In this document: positions 34,711-41,925 of the stretch, in pieces | Numbering within the stretch: position 1 is the first letter of the stretch | How the letters are laid out: every line of letters begins with the position of its first letter | NCBI RefSeq assembly: GCF_900113115.1 | Contig: NZ_FOOF01000002.1 | Span: 1-64,000, forward strand | From: Duganella sp. CF458 | Lineage (GTDB): Bacteria; Pseudomonadota; Gammaproteobacteria; Burkholderiales; Burkholderiaceae_D | Length of the DNA stretch: 64,000 bases | Direction of reading: 5' to 3' | Position numbers and translations under genes: made by a program | The notes under the pieces: model-generated | Seen by the model: only the letters and a program-made list of their open reading frames with translations | What the model was told of the DNA's origin: nothing | The model's database searches: none

Positions 34711-34746
34711 GGTGCCAGCGGCTGACACGCGCAGCGTGTTGGCACC
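34711..34746. repeat. nested inverted repeat GGTGCCA...TGGCACC
   Basis: Outer arms 34711-34717 and 34740-34746, inner arms ACACGC (34725-34730) and GCGTGT (34734-34739) with a GCA loop. It forms one bulged hairpin in the short gap after livF. No T-tract is present. It could attenuate transcription or be a REP-like element. Confidence 0.7.
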
Positions 34747-34764
34747 TGGCTTCCGGTGACTAAA

Positions 34765-35118
34765 ATGAATCTAACCAAAGCAAAAGACTTCTGTCGCACC
34801 CTGCCTGGCGCCACCGAAGACATCAAATGGGAATGCAACCTGGTGTTCTCGGTCGGCGACAAGATGTTCGCTGCAATGGATGCCAAAGACAAAGCCAAGG
34901 CAATCAGCTTCAAGGTCGATGACGACCGCTTCCTGGAACTGACGGACCGCGAAGGCATCATCCCCGCGCCCTACCTGGCACGCGCCAAGTGGGTGATGGT
35001 GCAGGACCTTTCCAAAATGCCGGACGCGGAGGCGAAGGCGCTCCTCACGCGCTCGCACGAGCTGGTGTTCGCGAAATTGACCAAGAAGCTGCAACGCGAG
35101 ATTGAAGGAGCGGCATGA
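34765..35118 (+). CDS. MmcQ/YjbR family protein
   Basis: 117 residues of the YjbR/CyaY-like fold. The start has NLTKAKDFCRTLPGATEDIKW, with the middle VFSVGDKMFAAMDAKDKAKAISFKVDDDRFLEL, APYLARAKWVMV and the conserved Leu-rich C-terminal helix. Members are predicted DNA-binding-like proteins of unknown role. I chose ATG 34765 (a GTG at 34756 is in frame). Its stop overlaps the start of the PaaK-like gene, so the two are probably co-translated. Confidence 0.85.
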   Translation: MNLTKAKDFCRTLPGATEDIKWECNLVFSVGDKMFAAMDAKDKAKAISFKVDDDRFLELTDREGIIPAPYLARAKWVMVQDLSKMPDAEAKALLTRSHELVFAKLTKKLQREIEGAA

Positions 35119-36374
35119 TGGCCGAAACCCTGGACAGCCTCGAGACGCGCCCGCACGCCGAGCGCGAACGCGATTTGATGGAGCGCCTGCCACTATTGGT
35201 GGCACAGGCGCAATCGGCGCCTGGCTGGGCGCGCATCCTGTCCGGCATCGATGCCTCGCGCATCGACAGCCGCGCGGCACTGGCGGCCTTGCCGGTCACG
35301 CGCAAATCCGACCTGAAAGCGCTGCAGGCGCAGCAACGCCCCTTCGGTGGCCTGAACAGCACTCCGGCCGGCAAGCTGGGACGCATCTTCATGTCCCCCG
35401 GCCCCATCTTCGACCCGGAAGGCCGCTCGATCGACTGGTGGCGCTTCTCGCGCCCCATGTTCGCCACCGGCGTGCGGCCGGGCTGCCTGGTGCAGAACTG
35501 CTTCTCCTACCATTTCACTCCCGCCGCCTTCATGGTGGAAGGCGGCGCCGCGCGCATCGGCTGCACGGTGATTCCCGCCGGCGCCGGCCAGACCGAATTG
35601 CAGGTGCAGGCGATGGCGGAACTGCGCCCCGATACCTATATCGGCACGCCATCCTTCCTGAAGATCATCATCGAGAAGGCCGCCGAACTGGGCGCGGACA
35701 TCAGCAGCGTCAAGCGCGCCATGATGGGCGCGGAAGCGCTGCCTGAATCGCTGCGGCAGTGGTTCGCCGAGCACGGCGTGCCGGAAGTGATTTCGACGTA
35801 CGCCTCCGCCGACATTGGCAGCATCGCTTACGAAACGCGCAGCAACGGCAAGCTCAATCCTGGCATGGTGCTGGACGAAGACGTGCTGCTGGAAATAGTG
35901 CGTCCCGGCTCCGGCGAACCCGTGGCGCCGGGTGAAGTAGGCGAGGTGGTGGTCACCCTGTTCAATCCCGACTACCCGCTGATCCGCTTTGCCACCGGCG
36001 ACCTGTCGGCCGTACTGGCGGATGCGGCGCCATCGGCTTGCGGCCGCACCAATACCCGCATCAAGGGCTGGCTGGGACGCGCCGACCAGACCACCAAGGT
36101 GCGCGCCATGTTCGTCCATCCATCCCAGGTGCACGAGATCGCGCGCCGCCATCCCGGCATGGGCAAGGCGCGCCTGGTCGTTTCCGGCAAGATCGCCGAC
36201 GAGATCATGACGCTGCATTGCGAAACCGACGATCCGGAGCTGCAAGCACAAGCCACCGAAATCGTCGCCACCATCCGCGACATCACCAAACTGCGCGGCG
36301 AAGTGCGCTTCGAGCCGCGCGGCAGTTTGCCAAATGACGGCAAGATCATCGACGATGTGCGCGATTACAGTTGA
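35115..36374 (+). CDS. phenylacetate-CoA ligase-like AMP-binding protein
   Basis: 419 residues of the PaaK/CapK branch of the ANL superfamily. It has RIFMSPGPIFDPEG in the P-loop position, PSFLKIIIEKAAELGADISSVKRAMMGAEALPESLRQWFAEHGVPEV, and GEVVVTLFNPDYPLIRFATGDLSAV with GWLGRADQTTKVRAMFVHPSQV. These are the PaaK A-motifs and C-terminal domain. It activates an aromatic or related carboxylic acid to its CoA ester. Its start overlaps the YjbR gene by 4 bases. It is a second ligase near the Liv-type transporter. Confidence 0.88.
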   Translation: MMAETLDSLETRPHAERERDLMERLPLLVAQAQSAPGWARILSGIDASRIDSRAALAALPVTRKSDLKALQAQQRPFGGLNSTPAGKLGRIFMSPGPIFDPEGRSIDWWRFSRPMFATGVRPGCLVQNCFSYHFTPAAFMVEGGAARIGCTVIPAGAGQTELQVQAMAELRPDTYIGTPSFLKIIIEKAAELGADISSVKRAMMGAEALPESLRQWFAEHGVPEVISTYASADIGSIAYETRSNGKLNPGMVLDEDVLLEIVRPGSGEPVAPGEVGEVVVTLFNPDYPLIRFATGDLSAVLADAAPSACGRTNTRIKGWLGRADQTTKVRAMFVHPSQVHEIARRHPGMGKARLVVSGKIADEIMTLHCETDDPELQAQATEIVATIRDITKLRGEVRFEPRGSLPNDGKIIDDVRDYS

Positions 36375-36469
36375 GATGTCGCAGCGTGTGGCGTAAATCC
36401 AACTGTTTCTAGGGCGGGCGGCGGAATGGCGGGATAATTGAGCCATTCTTGACCTGCCTCAGAAACATC

Positions 36470-37051
36470 ATGCAAGACTTTCACCACAACCGCGCACGCG
36501 CCCTGCTCCAGAACGCAGAAGAGCTTTTCGACAAGGAATCGGTACAGGTGGCGGTAAGCCGCATGGCCGACACGCTGAACGATCGCTTCGGTGATCCATC
36601 CAGGCAGGAATTCCCGCTGGTGCTGGGGGTGATGGGCGGCGCTGTCGTCTTCACCGGCAACATCCTGCCTCAGCTCTCCTTCCCGCTCGAATTCGACTAC
36701 ATCCACGTCAGCCGTTACGGCGACGAAGACCAGGGTGGCAAAGTGGTGTGGAAAGTTGTCCCGCGCCCGACGGTTTCCGGCCGCACCGTGATCGTGCTGG
36801 ATGACATCCTCGACGAAGGCGAGACCCTGGCGCACGTCAAGGAGCGCCTGCTGGAAATGGGCGCCAAGGAAGTCATCATCGCCGTCTTCTGCGACAAGGA
36901 TATCGGCAAGACCAAGCCTGTGAAGGCAGATCTGGTCGGCCTCACCATCCCGAATCGTTTCGTGGTCGGCTTTGGCATGGACGCGTATGGCTACTGGCGC
37001 AACCTGCCCGGCCTATGGGCGATCAACCCGGCAGACCTGAGCAAAGGCTGA
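36470..37051 (+). CDS. hpt: hypoxanthine-guanine phosphoribosyltransferase
   Basis: 193-residue purine-salvage enzyme that converts hypoxanthine or guanine plus PRPP to IMP or GMP. The PRPP-binding loop VIVLDDILDEGETLAHV (about 107-124), the KADLVGLTIPNRFVVGFGMDAYGYWRNL C-terminal region and the LVLGVMGGAVVF strand are of the HGPRT family. Start ATG 36470 gives the usual length. It converges on the two-component system with a 2-base gap. Confidence 0.9.
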   Translation: MQDFHHNRARALLQNAEELFDKESVQVAVSRMADTLNDRFGDPSRQEFPLVLGVMGGAVVFTGNILPQLSFPLEFDYIHVSRYGDEDQGGKVVWKVVPRPTVSGRTVIVLDDILDEGETLAHVKERLLEMGAKEVIIAVFCDKDIGKTKPVKADLVGLTIPNRFVVGFGMDAYGYWRNLPGLWAINPADLSKG

Positions 37052-37053
37052 TC

Positions 37054-38487
37054 TCAATCCGGCAGCCGGATCACCGCATTCAGGCCGCCGTCCGGGTGAT
37101 TGGCCAGCAGCAGCTGGCCGCCATGGCTATCCACGATCCCCTTGGCGATGCCAAGGCCGAGTCCCATGCCCGTGTCGTTGCGTTCGCGGCCATGGGACAG
37201 GCGGACATAGGGCTCGAGCAGGCTGGATATCGCCTCTTCCGGCACGCCGGGGCCATGGTCGCGCACCGCGATTTCAGTCCATCCTTCCGCTGAACGCACG
37301 CTGATCTGCGCGCGCTCGCCGTAGAACAAGGCGTTATCCAACAGGTTGCCGATGGCGCGCTTCAGGGCCAACGGTTTGCCGCGCACCGCGATGCCGCTTT
37401 CGTCGTATGCCACCTTGTGCCCCGCCAGTTGCGCGCTGCGCACCAGTCGGCGGATCAGTGGGTCCAGCTTCACTTCGGTGGGGTTCTCATGGATGTCGCT
37501 GTCTTTCACGCATTGCAGCGCGCCCTTGACCATCATGTCCAGCTCATCCAGGTCTTCTTCGAATTCGCCGCGCAGGGCATCGTCATCCAGGAGTTCGGCG
37601 CGCAGCTTGAGCCGCGTGATCGGCGTGCGCAGGTCATGCGAGATCGAGATGAACAGGCGTTCGCGGTCCTTGATGTATTTGGCAATGCGTTCACGCATGG
37701 CGCCGAAGGCGCGCGCCGTGTTGACGAATTCGCGGCTGCCGGATTCGGGCAAGGCCGGCGTATGTTCGTCCTTGCCGAACGCCTCGGCCGCATCGGACAG
37801 CGTCGCCAGCGGCCGCGTGATCGAGCGCACGACCAGGAAGGAGAGCAGCAACAGCACGGCCAGCGACACACCTTGCACCACCAGCTTGTCCGGCGACAGG
37901 GGGTCGTTGCTGTTCAGGAAATATGGATTGGGCATCAACGTGGCGAGGTACAGCCAGTTGCCCGGTTCGAGTTCGGTCTGGATGACCAGGATCGGCGCGG
38001 GATCGGGCTTGGGCAGCAGGATGTGGCGCACCCACGCTTCCGGCAAATCACCGACGCGCACGCCGTCGGGCGACACGGCCAGCTGGTCGGGCCAGGCGAA
38101 GTCCAGCCGCAGGCGACTGTCCCCGGCCAGGTCCTTGCGCAGCGTGGCCTCCAGGGCTGCAAGCGCCGTCCGGGCCAGCGCATTCTGATCGATCTGCTGC
38201 ACCTCGACCTGGTCGCGATTCAGCGCAACATAGAAACGCGTGCCGCCCATTTCGCGGAATTGCTGGATCAGCAGGCTGCGGTAGCTCGGCGGCAGGCTGC
38301 GGAAAAAGCGGATCGAACCGGCGGCGCCCTGGCCCAGGTATTGCGCGGCGGCCTTCACGTCCGCCTGGGTCTTGTCGCGCAGCTGCAGCGTCCACAGCAT
38401 GCTCACCGCCACCTGCGTCAGGAGCAGCCCCGCCACCATCACCAGCGACAGCCGCGCCAACAGCGATTGCGGCCAAAGCCTAAGCAT
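37054..38487 (-). CDS. sensor histidine kinase of the sugar locus
   Basis: 477 residues: TM1 about 11-33, a large periplasmic domain (about 34-203) and TM2 about 204-223. HAMP, a phospho-acceptor His284 (FISISHDLRTP), N-box NLLDNALFY, and DHGPGVP and GMGLGLGIA complete the kinase core. The periplasmic domain of about 170 residues is large enough to bind a protein or ligand. The gene overlaps the response regulator by 8 bases and follows two binding-protein genes, a receptor and an MFS transporter. I infer that it senses sugar, directly or via a binding protein. Confidence 0.92.
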   Translation of the reverse strand: MLRLWPQSLLARLSLVMVAGLLLTQVAVSMLWTLQLRDKTQADVKAAAQYLGQGAAGSIRFFRSLPPSYRSLLIQQFREMGGTRFYVALNRDQVEVQQIDQNALARTALAALEATLRKDLAGDSRLRLDFAWPDQLAVSPDGVRVGDLPEAWVRHILLPKPDPAPILVIQTELEPGNWLYLATLMPNPYFLNSNDPLSPDKLVVQGVSLAVLLLLSFLVVRSITRPLATLSDAAEAFGKDEHTPALPESGSREFVNTARAFGAMRERIAKYIKDRERLFISISHDLRTPITRLKLRAELLDDDALRGEFEEDLDELDMMVKGALQCVKDSDIHENPTEVKLDPLIRRLVRSAQLAGHKVAYDESGIAVRGKPLALKRAIGNLLDNALFYGERAQISVRSAEGWTEIAVRDHGPGVPEEAISSLLEPYVRLSHGRERNDTGMGLGLGIAKGIVDSHGGQLLLANHPDGGLNAVIRLPD

Positions 38488-39193
38488 GCGTCACCGCCAC
38501 TGTGGCGGAGAACACGTAACCCGCGCCGCGCACGGTCTTGATCAGCATGGGTTGCTTGCCGTCGTCATTGAGGCGCAGCCGCAGGCGGCTGATCTGCACA
38601 TCCAGCGAACGATCCAGCGGACCCGAGTCGCGGCCGCGGGTCTCCTCGCACAGCAGGCTGCGGTCCAATACCGTACCGGGATGTTCGACGAAATATTTGA
38701 GGAGCTGGAAATCGAGCCCGGTCAGCGCCAGCGGCGCGCCTTCGCTATCGACCACCGTGCGTTCCGCCAGGTCCAGCGTGAAGCCGTTGAAATGGTAGGA
38801 GCGAACCGCTGGCGCCGGGTCGGCCCCGGCACGGCGCAGGATCGCCTTGATGCGCGCCAGCAGTTCACGCGGACTGTATGGCTTGGCGATATAGTCGTCC
38901 GCGCCCAGTTCCAGGCCGACCACGCGGTCGGTTTCGTCCGAGCTGGCGGTCAACATGATGATCGGCAGGTTGGAGCGTTGGCGCACGATGCGGCACAGTG
39001 CGAAACCGTCGGTATCAGGCAGCATCACGTCAAGGATCACCAGCGACAAGTGATCGGCATGCGCGTGCAGCTCGGCCAGGAAGCTCTCGCCGTTATGGGC
39101 AAGAATCACCTCATACTGGTTCTTCTCCAGGTAAGTCTTGAGCAGCAGCCGGGTTTTTTGGTCGTCATCGACGATCAGTATCTTGCGTGCCAT
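38480..39193 (-). CDS. OmpR-family response regulator of the sugar locus
   Basis: 237 residues. The receiver has DDD10-12 cluster residues, phospho-acceptor Asp55 (LVILDVMLPDTDG) and Lys in KPYSPREL. The C-terminal winged-helix domain (about 135-230) has LTGLDFQLLKYFVEHPG and DVQISRLRLRL. Its ATG at 39193 lies inside the upstream binding-protein gene, 29 bases before that gene's stop, and a GGAAG ribosome site is in the coding sequence. The upstream TTACA repeats at 46015-46093 are the likely binding target. Confidence 0.93.
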   Translation of the reverse strand: MARKILIVDDDQKTRLLLKTYLEKNQYEVILAHNGESFLAELHAHADHLSLVILDVMLPDTDGFALCRIVRQRSNLPIIMLTASSDETDRVVGLELGADDYIAKPYSPRELLARIKAILRRAGADPAPAVRSYHFNGFTLDLAERTVVDSEGAPLALTGLDFQLLKYFVEHPGTVLDRSLLCEETRGRDSGPLDRSLDVQISRLRLRLNDDGKQPMLIKTVRGAGYVFSATVAVTHA

Positions 39194-40493
39194 GTTGGCT
39201 TCCTTGCTGTTTATGTGAGCGGAGGTTCAGGGTGCGCAGGAGGCCGGCCAGGCGGCGCTGCGTTTCCGCAGCCGTCACGCCGTCATCCACGTAGAATCGG
39301 TGCAGCTCGGCGATGATGGCGTCGCGGCTTTCCTCGTCGGCGGCCATGCGGTGCACCAGGCTTGGCGCCTGGACCGCGGCGCCGCGCGCGAAACCGCGCC
39401 AGGAGGATCGCGCACAGCTATCCATCGTCGCGGGATTGGCATCGCGGCGGACCGGCACCGAGCCCTTGGCGGCGCTGTATTGCTGCTGCGCGAGTGGCGA
39501 CATCACGGTTTTCGCCAGTTTCTCCTGCGCCGCCTGGTGGGTGTAATCGTTGACGAACATGGCCAGCGTGTCCACGCTGTAGAGGTGGTAGTTGTCGGTG
39601 CCGGGCAGCGCAACGCAGGAGAAATCGGCGTCGATAGCCTGGCCCAATTCGTTGAGTTCAGCCTTGGCCCAGTCGCCCATCACGAACATGGCCGCCTCGC
39701 CGCGTGCGAATCGTTTGACGGCCTCGGTCCAGGGCTGCTCTTCCGCCGGGTTAAGCATCCAGGTTTTCATGGCACGCAGCCGTAGCAAGGCCTGCGCCAG
39801 GCGCGGATCGGCGGCAGCCTGCGGGCTTTGACGCACGAACAGCTCGCGATAGTACTCAGGCCCCCCGGTCGCCAGCAGCAGGTTTTCGAACAAGGTGGCG
39901 ACCTGCCACGGTTCGCTACTCTGCACCAGCGGGGCAATTCCGGCGGTGCGCAGCTGCCGCGCCGCTTTCTCGAATTCGTGCCACGTGGCGGGCGGCGCCA
40001 GGTTGAGGCGCTCGAACAGTTTGCGGTTGTAAAACAGGGTGTTGATGCGATGAATTCCCAGCGGCGCCGCCACCACATGGCCGCGATGACGGACCAGCTC
40101 GCGCACAGTGGGAAACAAGGCCTTGTTCCAATTGCCGGTGTTGGCGACGCCATCCAGTTCAAGCAGCAGGCCAAGTTCCGCCCACTCGCCGATGGAAACG
40201 CCGATGATCTGCGTAGCATCCGGCGCATTGCCCGCTAGGACCCGGCTGCGCAGGACCTTGCCCGCGCCGAGACCTGCCCCGCCCGGAATTGCCGCATCCT
40301 GCCAGGCAATCCCTTCATCCCCCAGGCGCGCCGCCAGCACATTGGCGGCGTGGCGTTCCCCAGCGGAAGTCCACCAGTGCAGCACCTGCAAGGAAGGTGC
40401 TGCCGCCTGGGCGGGCAAAGACATCAGCATCAGGGGAAGTGAGAGCAGGCGCGCCAGGCGCGCAATCTGCAAACGCCGGTGGGACTTGTGCAC
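39165..40493 (-). CDS. extracellular sugar-binding protein (family 1 SBP), permease-less
   Basis: 442 residues. Signal peptide about 1-31 (AQA-A), then the type II solute-binding fold of the ABC carbohydrate family (LHWWTSAGERHAANVLAARLGDEGIAW; PLGIHRINTLFYNRKLFERLNL; MFVMGDWAKAELNEL). It resembles glucose/maltose-type binding proteins. No permease or ATPase gene of the sugar type is present here or elsewhere in the window, and the reading frame overlaps the response regulator start. I infer that its main partner is the sensor system or the MFS route. Substrate unknown. Confidence 0.87.
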   Translation of the reverse strand: MHKSHRRLQIARLARLLSLPLMLMSLPAQAAAPSLQVLHWWTSAGERHAANVLAARLGDEGIAWQDAAIPGGAGLGAGKVLRSRVLAGNAPDATQIIGVSIGEWAELGLLLELDGVANTGNWNKALFPTVRELVRHRGHVVAAPLGIHRINTLFYNRKLFERLNLAPPATWHEFEKAARQLRTAGIAPLVQSSEPWQVATLFENLLLATGGPEYYRELFVRQSPQAAADPRLAQALLRLRAMKTWMLNPAEEQPWTEAVKRFARGEAAMFVMGDWAKAELNELGQAIDADFSCVALPGTDNYHLYSVDTLAMFVNDYTHQAAQEKLAKTVMSPLAQQQYSAAKGSVPVRRDANPATMDSCARSSWRGFARGAAVQAPSLVHRMAADEESRDAIIAELHRFYVDDGVTAAETQRRLAGLLRTLNLRSHKQQGSQHGTQDTDRR

Positions 40494-40525
40494 CTACTAC
40501 TCCAGCAGATAACGATCCGGCAATT

Positions 40526-41863
40526 CTATCTCCATGAAGTCATTTTGTGTCCTTTTACGGCATAGAACAGGATCAGGGCGTAGCACGGCAGCAGCAGCCA
40601 GTATGCCGCCTGCGAACCGGAGACGTCGGACAGGTGCCCGTACAGCATTGGCAGCAGCGCGCCGCCCGCGATTCCCATGATCAGCAGCGCCGAACCGCTG
40701 GCGGTGTAGCGCCCCAGGCCCTCCAGCGCCAGCGGCCAGATGGCCGGCCATACGAGCGCGTTGGCGAAGCCCAGCATGGCGAGAAACATCACCGTGTCCG
40801 GCACCGCCGGCACGCCGAACGGGCCCAGCATCGCTTGCGACAGGCCGCTGCCGGTCGCCGAGCCCTGGATCACCCCGAACGAGAACACGATGCCGCACAC
40901 GGCGGACAGCAACAGCGCCTGCTTCTGCGACAGCCAGCGCGGAATCGCCACGATGCCGACGATATAGCCCGCCACCATGAAGCCCATGGTGTAAGACGTG
41001 AGAATGCCGAATTTGTCCACATGCAGGCTATGTCCGTACAAGCCAATGGTGTCGCCCGCGATCACCTCCACGCCCACGTAGACGAACAGCGCCAGCGCGC
41101 CCAGCACCAGTTGCGGGAACTGCAGCACGCCCCAGCGCGAAGTGCCTTCGTCGCTGCCGGCTTGCTGGCCGGGAATCTCGCTCAGCGGCGCAAAACGCAC
41201 GATAACCGCCATCGCCAGCAAGCCCGCCGCCATCAGGCCATATGGCAACACCAGGCGCTGTGCCAGTTGGCTGCGCAGCAGCGCCCCATCGGTCGCACTC
41301 ATGGCAGCCAGCGACGCGTCCGAGTACTGGCCGAAATCGGACAGCATCATGCCGCTGAACACCAGCGGCACCAGTACGCCGGCAGTCTTGTTGAACAGCC
41401 CCATGACGCTGATGCGCATGGCTGCGCTCTCGCGCGCGCCAATGCAGACAATGTAGGGGTTGATCGCGGTCTGCATCAAGGTCATGCCGCTGGCCAGCGT
41501 GAACAGCGCCAACAGGAATAGCGGATAGGACGCCGCGCGCGCTGCAGGAATGAACAGCACCGCGCCAAACGCCATCACGGCCAGGCCGATCGACATGCCC
41601 GCCCGGTAGCCGGTGCGGCGCAGCACCGCGGCCGACGGCAATGCCATCAGGGTGTACGCAATGTAGAAGGCGAACGTGACCCACAGGGACTGGAAGTTAT
41701 TCAGGTCGCAGGCGATCTTGAGAAATGGGATCAGCGACCCATTCAGCCAGGTTGCGCAACCAAGAATGAAAAACATCAGGCCAATGAAGGTCATGGCCAC
41801 GGCCACGCTGGCACCAGGGACGGCTTGGGTACCGCCCATCTCGAGGGTCTGTTCTTTGTGCAT
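40526..41863 (-). CDS. MFS sugar transporter (FucP/GluP type)
   Basis: 445 residues with about twelve membrane helices in two halves. The FucP/GluP subgroup is shown by FFILGCATWLNGSLIPFLKIACDL, the ALPSAAVLRRTGYRAGMSIG loop, AINPYIVCIGARESAAMRISVMGLFNKTAG and the ALEGLGRYTASGSALLIMGIAGGALLP C-terminus. Transporters of this group import monosaccharides such as L-fucose, glucose or galactose with protons. It is probably the inner-membrane uptake step of the locus. Confidence 0.9.
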   Translation of the reverse strand: MHKEQTLEMGGTQAVPGASVAVAMTFIGLMFFILGCATWLNGSLIPFLKIACDLNNFQSLWVTFAFYIAYTLMALPSAAVLRRTGYRAGMSIGLAVMAFGAVLFIPAARAASYPLFLLALFTLASGMTLMQTAINPYIVCIGARESAAMRISVMGLFNKTAGVLVPLVFSGMMLSDFGQYSDASLAAMSATDGALLRSQLAQRLVLPYGLMAAGLLAMAVIVRFAPLSEIPGQQAGSDEGTSRWGVLQFPQLVLGALALFVYVGVEVIAGDTIGLYGHSLHVDKFGILTSYTMGFMVAGYIVGIVAIPRWLSQKQALLLSAVCGIVFSFGVIQGSATGSGLSQAMLGPFGVPAVPDTVMFLAMLGFANALVWPAIWPLALEGLGRYTASGSALLIMGIAGGALLPMLYGHLSDVSGSQAAYWLLLPCYALILFYAVKGHKMTSWR

Positions 41864-41925
41864 GTGAATCCGAAGGGCGAAGATGGGTAAACCTCCTCCC
41901 GGGCGGGAGGAGGCGTTGCAGCAAA

